A stretch of 19,837 bases of DNA. Source: Anaerolineae bacterium. Its GTDB lineage: Bacteria; Chloroflexota; Anaerolineae; Aggregatilineales; Phototrophicaceae. The first letter of the stretch is position 1. Every line of letters starts with the position of its first letter. Below are positions 7,379-15,020 of this stretch, piece by piece. The position numbers and the translations under genes were made by a program. The notes under the pieces are model-generated. The model was not told the origin of the DNA, made no database searches, and saw only the letters and a list, made by a program, of their open reading frames with translations. The DNA lies in assembly GCA_020848855.1 (NCBI GenBank), contig JADLHH010000069.1, positions 1 through 19,837 on the forward strand. Direction: 5' to 3'.

Positions 7379-8404
7379 ATGGAAAGCACGACTCCCGTCA
7401 GCAATATGCCGTCGAAAAACACCCGCGCGCCGATCGTTGACTTTGTGCTGCGCCTGCTGCGCGTCCGTGAAGCCACGCTTGTCATTCTTATATTTCTGAT
7501 CGGGCTGGCGCTGCAACTGATCACCGGGCGCTTCCTGACGACGCCGAACCTGAACGCGATCAGCCTCGGCTTTGCCACGTCCGCCATCATGGTCTTTGGC
7601 ATGACGGCGGCGCTGGCATCCGGCGGCTTCGACCTGTCGGTTGGTTCGGTGTTCGCGCTGGGGGGCGTCACCGTCGCGACCGCGCTGCACAGCAACGTGC
7701 CAATTCCCATCGCGGTGCTGATTGGTATCGGCGTGGGCGTGGCAGCCGGCTTGGTCAACGGGCTGCTGATCACCAAGGTGCAGATCAACCCCTTCATTAC
7801 GACCCTCGGCATGATGGGCATCGCGCGCGGCATCAGCCTTGCCGTGACCGAAGGCACGATTGTCGGTGGGCTGCCGCAGGAATATTTCGTCTACGGGCAG
7901 GGCAGGACGTTCGAAATTCCCAATTTGATCCTGATCGCGCTGTTCGTCATCCTCGTGGGCGACTTCCTCATGCGCCGCTCGTCCGTCTTCCGGCAGATTT
8001 ACTACGTCGGCGGGAACGAAGAAGCGGCGCGGCTTTCGGGCATCAACGTCAACCTCGTGAAAATCGGCGTGTATACGCTGTCCGGCTTTCTGGCGGCGCT
8101 GGCGGGTGTGCTGTCGGTCTCGCGTTTCACGGTGGGCGACCCCGGCTCCGGCTCTGGCGAGGAACTGCGTATCATCGCCGCCTGCATCATCGGCGGGTGC
8201 AGCCTGCAGGGCGGGAAAGGGACGGTGATCGGGGGCTTGTTCGGCTTGATCTTCGTCGGGTTCATCAACAACGGGCTGATTTTGCTGCGCGTGCCCGTTT
8301 ACTGGCAGCAGCTTTCGATGGGGGTGGTGCTGCTGCTGGCGGTAGGGTTCGATACCCTGAGCCAGCGCTTGCAGATGCGCTCACGAGGCAAGCAATCCGG
8401 CTGA
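7379..8404 (+). CDS. Sugar ABC transporter permease, RbsC type (CUT2)
   Basis: This is the membrane subunit of the CUT2 importer, 341 aa and highly hydrophobic, probably 8-10 helices. Family features include ALASGGFDLSVGSVFAL in the first half, RQIYYVGGNEEAARLSGINV in the ATPase-contact loop, and GGKGTVIGGLFGLIFVGFINNGL near the C-terminus. I start it at the ATG at 7379. A GTG at 7367 that overlaps the ATPase stop by 4 bp is possible but has no ribosome site. A 54-bp gap precedes the binding-protein gene. The sugar is not determined. Confidence 0.93.
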   Translation: MESTTPVSNMPSKNTRAPIVDFVLRLLRVREATLVILIFLIGLALQLITGRFLTTPNLNAISLGFATSAIMVFGMTAALASGGFDLSVGSVFALGGVTVATALHSNVPIPIAVLIGIGVGVAAGLVNGLLITKVQINPFITTLGMMGIARGISLAVTEGTIVGGLPQEYFVYGQGRTFEIPNLILIALFVILVGDFLMRRSSVFRQIYYVGGNEEAARLSGINVNLVKIGVYTLSGFLAALAGVLSVSRFTVGDPGSGSGEELRIIAACIIGGCSLQGGKGTVIGGLFGLIFVGFINNGLILLRVPVYWQQLSMGVVLLLAVGFDTLSQRLQMRSRGKQSG

Positions 8405-8458
8405 ATCCTCGTGAGTATCTTTCGACAAATAGGTTTATGAGTGAAAGGGTAAAATGAG

Positions 8459-9445
8459 GTGAATAGACGGGAATTTCTCAAAAAGTCCAGCATCGCCGCC
8501 GCTGCCACCATGTTCGGGGCGCACGGCATCAGTCTGGCGAAGGCGCAGGAAGACCAGACTTACTACATGGTCACCTTCCTGTCCGGCATTTCCTACTGGA
8601 AAGATGCATACCGGGGAATGCAGGACGCCGCCGAGTTTCTGGGTGTGCAGTCGGTGTATCAGGGCGCGGAACAGTATGACCTCACCCAGCAGACGGCTGT
8701 TCTGGAACAGACGCTCGGCTTGGAGCCGGACGGTGTTGTCCTGACCGTCATCAACGCCGACGGGCTGAAGCCGACTATCGACAGCGCGATTGACAACGGA
8801 ACGCCGCTGGTCACATTTGACGCCGATTCGCCGCTGAGCAAGCGCTACTCGTTCCTGGGGACGGGCAACTACTATGCGGGCGTGGTTGCGGCGCGTTACG
8901 TCGGCGGGCTGGTCGACAGCGGGAAAGCCGCCGTCGTCACCGTGCCATCGCAGAATAACCTCGCCCAGCGTACGCAGGGCTTCATCGACACGCTCGCGGC
9001 GGAATTCCCCAACATCGTCAGCGGCAGCGAGTACATCGTCGACAACCAGAACACGTCCGAACAGGCGGCTTCGGGACTATCTGCCCTGCTGCAAGCCGAC
9101 CCGGACATCAAGGCTGTCTTCAGCAGCAACGCGCAGGCGGCGATTGGGGCGGCGCAGGCGCTGCGTGAAGCGGGCATGACCGAACAGGTCGCGCATATCG
9201 GCTTCGACTTCGACGCCGGCACACTCGATTTGATCGACAACGGGCAGTTGGGCGCGACGCTGGCGCAGGGCACGTGGCAGATGGGCTTCTGGGGGACGTT
9301 GTTCGCCTACATGGTACGCAACAGCAAGATCGAGTCCGTCGCGGACTGGCAGGCAGCCGGAATTTCCCCGCTTCCTCCGAACGTCGATACCGGCGTCACC
9401 GTGATCAACAAAGACAACAGCCAGTACTGGCGTCCGCTGACCTGA
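8459..9445 (+). CDS. CUT2 sugar-binding protein with twin-arginine signal, RbsB type
   Basis: This type 1 periplasmic-binding-protein-fold receptor (328 aa) delivers a sugar to the RbsC-type permease. The N-terminus is a clear Tat signal: NRREFLKK, a short hydrophobic stretch (AAAATMFG) and a likely cleavage site after Ala29 (AKA-QED). It would therefore be exported folded, unlike the two Sec-exported binding proteins in this window. The fold shows in DAYRGMQDAAEFLGVQ, GTPLVTFDADSP, VVTVPSQNNLAQRTQGF, AVFSSNAQAAIGAAQALREAG and HIGFDFDAGTLDLIDNGQLGATLAQG. The start is a GTG with AAAGGG nine bases upstream; no in-frame ATG lies before the signal. A strong terminator follows. Ligand unknown. Confidence 0.93.
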   Translation: MNRREFLKKSSIAAAATMFGAHGISLAKAQEDQTYYMVTFLSGISYWKDAYRGMQDAAEFLGVQSVYQGAEQYDLTQQTAVLEQTLGLEPDGVVLTVINADGLKPTIDSAIDNGTPLVTFDADSPLSKRYSFLGTGNYYAGVVAARYVGGLVDSGKAAVVTVPSQNNLAQRTQGFIDTLAAEFPNIVSGSEYIVDNQNTSEQAASGLSALLQADPDIKAVFSSNAQAAIGAAQALREAGMTEQVAHIGFDFDAGTLDLIDNGQLGATLAQGTWQMGFWGTLFAYMVRNSKIESVADWQAAGISPLPPNVDTGVTVINKDNSQYWRPLT

Positions 9446-9457
9446 TCGTTCCGGCAT

Positions 9458-9499
9458 ACCGGGTGGAGATGTGCCAACGCCGCATCTCTGCCCGGTTTT
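9458..9499 (+). terminator. Rho-independent terminator of the CUT2 operon
   Basis: Arms 9458-9471 (ACCGGGTGGAGATG) and 9483-9496 (CATCTCTGCCCGGT) pair over 14 positions, two of them G-U wobbles, around an 11-nt loop. TTTT at 9496-9499 follows directly. It begins 13 bp after the binding-protein stop and separates the importer operon from the second regulator gene. Confidence 0.85.
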
Positions 9500-9602
9500 C
9501 GCAACCAACCCCTCATATGAACGCTGCTTATCATCATGACGCTGCGCCTGAAAATTCGACCAACCGAGCGGAGTCCACGAGGCGAGACCCGGCGCGGGCT
9601 GT

Positions 9603-9631
9603 TTCGGAATCCGTGCATTTAACAGTACAAT
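9603..9631 (+). promoter_or_regulatory. Putative promoter of the second LacI-type regulator
   Basis: TTCGGA (9603-9608) and TACAAT (9626-9631) are separated by 17 bp. The -10 is five of six to consensus, the -35 only three of six. It lies between the upstream terminator and the ATG at 9698, so the regulator probably has its own transcript. The rest of the 252-bp gap shows nothing recognisable. Confidence 0.5.
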
Positions 9632-9697
9632 CGGCGGTCTTACCGGAGCAGAGGAATAACCTCGCGTTGTGCAGGGCGTGCGTGTATCGGAATATTC

Positions 9698-10735
9698 ATG
9701 GCTAAAAGAAAATCTCGTCTCACCCGTATTCCCACAATGAATGATGTTGCGAAGTTAGCCGGTGTCTCCCAGAGTACGGTTTCGCGCGTTCTGAACGAGA
9801 CACCGACGCCATTCCCGGTGACGGAGGAAACCCGCCGGCGCATTCTGGATGCAGTCGAAACGCTGGGCTACCAGCCGAACATCCTCGCGCGCAGTCTGCG
9901 CACCCAGCGCACGCAGATGATCGCCGTCATGATCGGGGATATATCCAATGCGTTCTATCACCCGGTCGTCCGTGCCGTTCAGGATGTCGCCTATGTCAAC
10001 GATTACGATGTGCTCATCTCCAACGGCGACCACATTTATGAAAACGAGGCGCGCTTCCTGCGGACTATCCTGCGCCGCCCGGTCGACGGAGTCATCCTCG
10101 CGCCGCACCGGCTTACGGCAGCCGACCTGGACGTTTTCATCCGGCGCAGCCATATCCCGGTGGTCGCGGTGGGCGCGCAGGTGGCGCATCCGCTGCTGGA
10201 TGTTGTCGGCGGCACCAGCGAGGCTGCCACTTATGACGCAGTGAGCTGGCTGATCGAAGCCAAGGGGCATCGGCGGATTGGCTTCATGGGCGTCGCCGGA
10301 GATATGCCGCCGGGACCGGCGCGCCTGCGCGGGTATACGCGCGCCATGAACGACGCGAACCTGACCATCGAGCCGGGTTTTGTGCAGAAGGTAGAATTTA
10401 CATTTCAGGGAGGCGTCGAGGCGATGCGCGCCTTTCTGGGGCAGCCGCAGCCGCCTTCCGTCGTATTTGCGTCGAACTCGCTGATGGCGGTCGGCGCGAT
10501 CCTGACGGCGAAAGCGGGCGGGTTTCGCGTTCCCGACGATATTGGCGTCATGGGCTTCGACGATACGCCGGAAGCGCAGATCGTCGAGCCGAAGCTGACG
10601 ACGATTGCCCGTGATTTGCCGGCTATTGGGAGGCGGGTCGCTGAGATGCTGTTCGAACGCATCTCCGGTGAGGTGACGGGCGAAGGACGTTTCGTGCAGT
10701 CCGAATGGAAGCTGATCGAACGCCAGTCGGTTTAG
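9698..10735 (+). CDS. LacI-family transcriptional regulator, second copy
   Basis: This is a 345-aa LacI/PurR-type regulator. The helix-turn-helix is at residues 12-32 (PTMNDVAKLAGVSQSTVSRVL), the hinge region is YQPNILARSLRTQRT, and a sugar-binding effector domain follows from about residue 74. The C-terminal part has the usual VPDDIGVMGFDDTPEAQIVEPKLTTI. It lies 252 bp after the CUT2 binding-protein gene in the same direction, so that importer is its likely target, but a terminator intervenes and no matching palindrome was found near either promoter. The start is the ATG at 9698; ATG 9737 would cut just before the helix-turn-helix and is less likely. It differs clearly from the regulator at 4475-5533 and is not a recent duplicate. 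Confidence 0.94.
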   Translation: MAKRKSRLTRIPTMNDVAKLAGVSQSTVSRVLNETPTPFPVTEETRRRILDAVETLGYQPNILARSLRTQRTQMIAVMIGDISNAFYHPVVRAVQDVAYVNDYDVLISNGDHIYENEARFLRTILRRPVDGVILAPHRLTAADLDVFIRRSHIPVVAVGAQVAHPLLDVVGGTSEAATYDAVSWLIEAKGHRRIGFMGVAGDMPPGPARLRGYTRAMNDANLTIEPGFVQKVEFTFQGGVEAMRAFLGQPQPPSVVFASNSLMAVGAILTAKAGGFRVPDDIGVMGFDDTPEAQIVEPKLTTIARDLPAIGRRVAEMLFERISGEVTGEGRFVQSEWKLIERQSV

Positions 10736-10762
10736 CGGGCTGTACGCCCACCGGCAAATGAA

Positions 10763-10789
10763 GCAGGACATCCGGCACGGATGCCCTGC
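10763..10789. other. Hairpin in the convergent gap after the second regulator
   Basis: GCAGG (10763-10767) and CCTGC (10785-10789) close a stem that continues, past one mismatch, as CATCCG/CGGATG around a GCA loop. It lies 28 bp after the regulator stop, in the 243-bp gap between convergent genes. No T-tract follows on either strand, so termination is uncertain. The rest of the gap shows nothing recognisable. Confidence 0.35.
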
Positions 10790-10978
10790 ATGAAGCGCAG
10801 ACGGTCGACCACCCCTGAATACTTGCCCCGGCATCACCTGTTCTGCCTGCATGATACTCAGTTTCGCAGCTCCAGCACTCCCGTTGAACGAGTGTACTGG
10901 TAAGACCTGCTTATCATCTTTTTGCTGTGCCCATCGATAACTGCGCGCCCTGTTTTCCGAACCGTGCGGACGGGATTG

Positions 10979-12643
10979 CTAGAAGTTGAGCGCGGGGTGC
11001 TGCTTCCAGTAGCCGGTCGCGTTCTGGTAGGCGGCGGCGACTGCCACCAGGTTGGCTTCGCCGCACACGCGCCCGATGAAGTTGATGCCGGTCGGCATCC
11101 CATCGTCGGTGAAGCCGTTGGGCACGCCAATCGTCGGCTGACCAGTCAGGTTGGTCAGCGAGAGATTGCTTTCGGCAAGCTGTGGCACGACAAAGACATC
11201 GACCTGCTTCATCACCGCTGCCATCGCCTGCATGAGTTGGGTGCGAATGCGGTTTGCCAGCAGGTATTCGACCACGGGGATGAAACGCGCCTGCCGGAAC
11301 AGATTCGGCGGATTGCTCTCGTCCTGCGCGACCAGCAGGTCATCCTGATTCGAGCGCGTCAGTTCATCGAAGGCAGCCGCGCCTTCTGCCGACATGATCA
11401 GCAGCAGCGCGTCGAGGTCGAACTTCGGTAAATCGATGGGTACCAGTTCGAAGCCGAGCGCGCGCAGCGTGTCGAGCGTGCGCAGATCGTTCCCGCGATG
11501 CTCGCGCAGGTCGATACCCATTTTGTGCAGTGCGGCAACTGTCGCGTGATCGTAGGCATCGCTGCTGTTGGACGCATCAAAGGCGCTGCGGACGTAGCCG
11601 ACCCGCACGCCAGCCAGATCGACGTTCCAGTCCAGCGGCTCGTCGAAGGCAAAGGCGTCTTTGCCATCCGCGCCGTAGATCGCGGTCATGATCAGCGCGC
11701 AGTCTTCGACGGTGCGCGCTACCGGTCCCACTTTGTCCATCGTCCAGCTTAGAACCATGACGCCGTGCCGACTTACCCGCCCGAAGGTCGGTCGCAGCCC
11801 CACCACACCGCAGCGCAGCGCGGGCCAGACAATCGAGCCGGTGGTTTCGGTTCCCAGCGCGAAGCCGACCAGCCCTGCCGCCGTCGCGGAGACCGGTCCC
11901 GCCGACGAGCCGCTGGAGCCTTCGGCGATATTCCAGGGGTTTTTCGTCTGTCCGCCGAACCACTTGTCGCCGTGCGCCAATTCGCCCGTGACCAGCTTGG
12001 CGATTAGCACCGCGCCTGCTGCGTCCAGGTGTTCGACCACCGTCGCGTCGGCGTCGAAGCGCTGGTCGCGGTACGGGGCAGCGCCCCAGGTAGTCGGGTA
12101 GCCCTTCGCGGCGATCAAATCCTTCGCACCCCAGGGGATGCCGTGCAGCGGGCTGCGGTATTGCCCCGCCGCCATTTCCGCGTCGGCGCGCCGGGCAGAT
12201 TCCAGCGCCCGGTCTTCCATTACCGTGATCGTGCATTGAAGCCGGGGGCTATAGCGCCGCAGTCGTTCCAGATACAGTTCGGTCAACTGCACCGACGTGA
12301 TCTGGCGGGTGCGCAGCAAATGCGCAAGCTGGGTGACCGGGTAAAAGGCGACATCTTCGAAATTTGCCGGCACCGTAACGTCTGCCGATGGGAGGGGCGG
12401 GTATTGGCGTGGCGGGGCAGGATGGGGTTCACCCGAAACGATGCGCGGGTCAAACCGGAGCGCGGGCGGTACGGCATTGGCAAGCGGGATGGCGCGTATG
12501 CTTTCGTAATGCGACCGCCGTTTCTGCATAAGCGGCAGCATCGCCGCGCGTTCGCCCTCCGTGAAGGAAAATCCGATCAGCTTCTCGGCTGCTGTGATGT
12601 CGCCTGTGGTGATGGGGTGTTCCTGGTCTGCGTCGTTTTCCAT
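10979..12643 (-). CDS. Amidase-signature family hydrolase (GatA/AmiE-like fold)
   Basis: This is probably a cytoplasmic amide hydrolase, 554 aa, using the Ser-cisSer-Lys triad. Visible residues are Lys174 in GIPWGAKDLIAAKG, Ser246 in GSSGSSAGP, and nucleophile Ser270 in GTETTGSIVWPALRCG. The spacing of 24 residues between the two serines is as expected. An N-terminal segment of about 95 residues with no recognised motif precedes the core (YPVTQLAHLLRTRQITSVQLTELYL). The ATG at 12643 follows GGAGGAGCGGTT; the frame is open to 12721 but that part is less likely. No GatB or GatC lies nearby, so a role as the tRNA amidotransferase subunit is not supported. It is 293 bp after the kinase gene and may have its own promoter. 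Substrate unknown. Confidence 0.9.
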   Translation of the reverse strand: MENDADQEHPITTGDITAAEKLIGFSFTEGERAAMLPLMQKRRSHYESIRAIPLANAVPPALRFDPRIVSGEPHPAPPRQYPPLPSADVTVPANFEDVAFYPVTQLAHLLRTRQITSVQLTELYLERLRRYSPRLQCTITVMEDRALESARRADAEMAAGQYRSPLHGIPWGAKDLIAAKGYPTTWGAAPYRDQRFDADATVVEHLDAAGAVLIAKLVTGELAHGDKWFGGQTKNPWNIAEGSSGSSAGPVSATAAGLVGFALGTETTGSIVWPALRCGVVGLRPTFGRVSRHGVMVLSWTMDKVGPVARTVEDCALIMTAIYGADGKDAFAFDEPLDWNVDLAGVRVGYVRSAFDASNSSDAYDHATVAALHKMGIDLREHRGNDLRTLDTLRALGFELVPIDLPKFDLDALLLIMSAEGAAAFDELTRSNQDDLLVAQDESNPPNLFRQARFIPVVEYLLANRIRTQLMQAMAAVMKQVDVFVVPQLAESNLSLTNLTGQPTIGVPNGFTDDGMPTGINFIGRVCGEANLVAVAAAYQNATGYWKQHPALNF

Positions 12644-12693
12644 AACCGCTCCTCCATTCGAAAACGGAACAAGGTTGTCGTTCGAGCGGCTAG

Positions 12694-12721
12694 ATTGTGC
12701 AGACGGGTGGGCAAAATGCAA
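12694..12721 (-). promoter_or_regulatory. Possible promoter of the amidase gene
   Basis: On the minus strand TTGCAT (12716-12721) and CACAAT (12694-12699) are separated by 16 bp, four of six consensus bases each. It sits about 50 bp upstream of the amidase ATG, downstream of a terminator-like hairpin. This supports, but does not prove, transcription independent of the sugar operon. Confidence 0.35.
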
Positions 12722-12841
12722 ATGGGGGCTGCAGATAGTGAGACGCCTGCGCCGTCAGCGTCGGCGGCGCCACGAAGCCGCGATTACCGAATCCTGAGGA
12801 TGACCTGCGCGCCGTTCTGGCGTCTCGCAGTCGCGTTTTAT

Positions 12842-12864
12842 CGCCTGAGCTGACCGGTCAGGCG
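12842..12864. repeat. Short inverted repeat in the kinase-amidase gap
   Basis: CGCCTGA (12842-12848) and TCAGGCG (12858-12864) are perfect 7-bp arms around a 9-nt loop. No T-tract flanks it. Apart from this, the neighbouring hairpin and the possible promoter, the 293-bp gap at 12644-12936 shows nothing recognisable. Confidence 0.3.
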
Positions 12865-12892
12865 CACGGCAAAACCGGATTTTCGGAAACGC

Positions 12893-12923
12893 GGGGCGCT
12901 GGGTGAATACTCGCCCGCGCCCC
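12893..12923 (-). terminator. Terminator-like hairpin after the kinase gene
   Basis: GGGGCGC (12893-12899) pairs with GCGCCCC (12917-12923), and GGG (12901-12903) with CCC (12914-12916) extends the stem past a one-base bulge. It begins 13 bp after the kinase stop on the minus strand. Only a short GTTT follows, so it may be a weak terminator or a 3'-end stabilising structure closing the sugar operon. Confidence 0.5.
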
Positions 12924-12936
12924 TGATCTGGCTGCG

Positions 12937-13890
12937 TTAAACGGTCATCGGCAGCGTTTCCGCTGTGTTCATGAATTCAACCGTCTTGTCGAAGTCGACG
13001 ATCCCGGCGTCCGAGCCTAGCCCGGTGATCACGAGGCTGCCCGCTGCCGTCCCCAACCGCCCGGCTTTTTCGAGATCCCAGCCGTTGGACAGACCGACGA
13101 TGAACCCGGCGCAGTAGGCGTCGCCACAGCCGGTCGAATCGACCACTGGCACTTTGAAGGCGGGGAGGCGAATCTCTTCCATACCCGCGCGGCAAATGCT
13201 GCTGCCCTCGCCGCCCATCTTGAAGACGGTGTGCCCCACACCCCGGTCGAGGACGAAGTTGATCACGTCGCGGCGTTTCTTCAGCTTGCAGATCATCATT
13301 GCTTCTTCAAGCCCCGGCATGAAGTAATCGACGTAGGGCAGGCACGGCTCGATCTTTTCGAGCAGGTCGGGGCGATCCAGCGCGATCATGTCGAGCGTGG
13401 TCGTGACGCCGTGTTCCTGGGCGAATTTCAGCACATCGCGCGTCGGTTCGCCGTCCAGCTTCGCCAGCAGGTACGTCCCGCCGAAGTGCAGGTAGTCCGC
13501 TTTGGCAAGCACATCGAAATCGATGTCGTCGATGCTGAACGTGGCGTTCGCGCCCAGCACATGCAGCGCCGGGCGCGAGCCGTTGGTGCGAATGGGCAGC
13601 ATGGTCGCCGATGTCTGAACGCCGTCCTTGCGGACGAGCGAGTCGGTATTGATGCCGTAGCGCTTCATGGTATCGACGATGAAGTTGCCCATCTCGTCTT
13701 TGCCCAACGCGCCCATCGCCACAACGTTCGCGCCCAGCTTTGCCAGGTCGACGCTCGTTCCGGCGGCAGTTCCGGCTACCGTGATGCGAATCTCCTCGAT
13801 CAGATCGACGTTCTGCCCGTCCGGGATGCGCGAGACGTAGCGCCCAAGAATGTCGAGAATGTGAATGCCTAAGCTGACTACCGTAGTCAC
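12937..13890 (-). CDS. PfkB-family (ribokinase-like) carbohydrate kinase
   Basis: This kinase should phosphorylate a sugar, sugar alcohol or nucleoside, probably the compound imported by the transporter encoded just upstream. It has 317 aa, the family's usual length. Seen are the N-terminal strand VVSLGIHILDILGR, the glycine-rich substrate lid region AGTAAGTSVDLAKLGANV (39-56), the internal motif MPGLEEAMM, and the PfkB signature VDSTGCGDAYCAGFIVGL. Asp257 in GCGD is the expected catalytic base. The start is a GTG at 13890 with AGGAG upstream, 27 bp after the ATPase stop, and it fits the family N-terminus. It is the last gene of the tightly spaced Region C operon. Exact substrate unknown. Confidence 0.93.
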   Translation of the reverse strand: MTTVVSLGIHILDILGRYVSRIPDGQNVDLIEEIRITVAGTAAGTSVDLAKLGANVVAMGALGKDEMGNFIVDTMKRYGINTDSLVRKDGVQTSATMLPIRTNGSRPALHVLGANATFSIDDIDFDVLAKADYLHFGGTYLLAKLDGEPTRDVLKFAQEHGVTTTLDMIALDRPDLLEKIEPCLPYVDYFMPGLEEAMMICKLKKRRDVINFVLDRGVGHTVFKMGGEGSSICRAGMEEIRLPAFKVPVVDSTGCGDAYCAGFIVGLSNGWDLEKAGRLGTAAGSLVITGLGSDAGIVDFDKTVEFMNTAETLPMTV

Positions 13891-13917
13891 GTGCCTCTCT
13901 CCTTATCCAGCCGCTTT

Positions 13918-15018
13918 TCAGGTCGCCTGCGCGACCGAGAGTTTCGTATCGAGCCGGTGTCCGTCGGAATCGAAGACGGTGATCTGGTCGAGCGGGCAGC
14001 ACACCCACGCCGCACCGCTGACCTGCTGACCGACCTCGGCAGGCACTTTCGCTTTCAGGCGCCGGGCGCCGCTCTGTCCGGTCAGTAGATACTGTCCTCC
14101 CACGACGATGGACTTGCGCAGCACATCTCCGCGCACCGAGGTAGTCGTCTGCGTGGCGCTCACCACCACCTGTTCGGGGCGAATGCCAATCGAGACCTTG
14201 CGCTGTCCGGTCAGCCCGAAAACGGTCACCGGTGTTGGGAACAACGGCGCGCCGAGCCGGTCGGTGCTGCCGGTCGGTTCCACCGCATACTCGATGAAGT
14301 TCATGCCGGGGTTCCCCAGGAACCAGCCGCCGAACACATCGCTGGGGTGGTTATAAAGCTGGCGCGGCTTGTCGCGCTGGACGATCTCGCCGTTCTGCAT
14401 CAGGGCAATCTCGTCGGCGAGCGTCATCGCCTCAGTCTGGTCGTGGGTGACGTAGATGATCGTCTGCTGGTGCTGTTTGCTCAGGTCTTTCAGGGCGCGT
14501 GTGAGCTGGACTTTGGCGCTCACGTCGACGTTGGTGATCGGCTCGTCGAACAGGATGATACGCGGCTGCCGGGCAACCGCGCGCGCGACCGCAACTTTCT
14601 GGCGCGTCCCGTTATCAACCTCGTTGACATCCTTGTACAGGCTGTCCTTGAGACCGAGGATTTCGACCACGCTCTCGATACGGCTGCGGCGCTCAGCGTC
14701 GCCGAGCTTTTCTTCCAGCAGCGGCAGTTCAATATTGCGGTAGACGGTGATGCCGCGATACACGACCGGATACTGAAAGACCATGCCGATGTTGCGTTTC
14801 GCCGGAGACAAGTCCGTTACACGTTCATCATCGAAGTAGATTTCCCCGGAAGTCGCCTCTTCCAGCCCGGCGATCATGCGCATCAGGGTCGTCTTGCCGC
14901 AGCCCGACGGACCGAGCAGACAGGTGACCGTCGAAGTCGGGAAGCTGATGGTGATGTCGCGGACGGCGACCAGGCTGCCGAATTCCTTGCGGAGTTTTTC
15001 CAAGCGTATGACTGCCAT
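13918..15018 (-). CDS. Sugar ABC transporter ATPase with degenerate signature motif (MalK/UgpC type)
   Basis: This is one of two different ATPases of the Region C importer, 366 aa. It has Walker A GPSGCGKT (36-43), Q-loop Gln82, Walker B IILFDEP with catalytic Glu159, and switch His192 in THDQ, all canonical. The ABC signature, normally LSGGQ, is replaced by VDNGTRQ (134-140), followed by KVAVARA. A regulatory OB-type domain follows from about residue 240. Paired with the neighbouring ATPase, which has the opposite defects, it should form the hydrolysing site using the partner's intact signature. From memory, rhizobial glycerol importers carry a similar ATPase with a degenerate signature. It starts 2 bp after the partner gene's stop. 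Genes GlpS/GlpT are analogues only; I assign no symbol. Confidence 0.93.
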   Translation of the reverse strand: MAVIRLEKLRKEFGSLVAVRDITISFPTSTVTCLLGPSGCGKTTLMRMIAGLEEATSGEIYFDDERVTDLSPAKRNIGMVFQYPVVYRGITVYRNIELPLLEEKLGDAERRSRIESVVEILGLKDSLYKDVNEVDNGTRQKVAVARAVARQPRIILFDEPITNVDVSAKVQLTRALKDLSKQHQQTIIYVTHDQTEAMTLADEIALMQNGEIVQRDKPRQLYNHPSDVFGGWFLGNPGMNFIEYAVEPTGSTDRLGAPLFPTPVTVFGLTGQRKVSIGIRPEQVVVSATQTTTSVRGDVLRKSIVVGGQYLLTGQSGARRLKAKVPAEVGQQVSGAAWVCCPLDQITVFDSDGHRLDTKLSVAQAT

Positions 15019-15020
15019 GT

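Noticed and set aside
9755..10852. 365-codon minus-strand open frame antisense to the second regulator
   Set aside because: Composition of a shadow frame; the plus strand encodes an unmistakable LacI-type protein.
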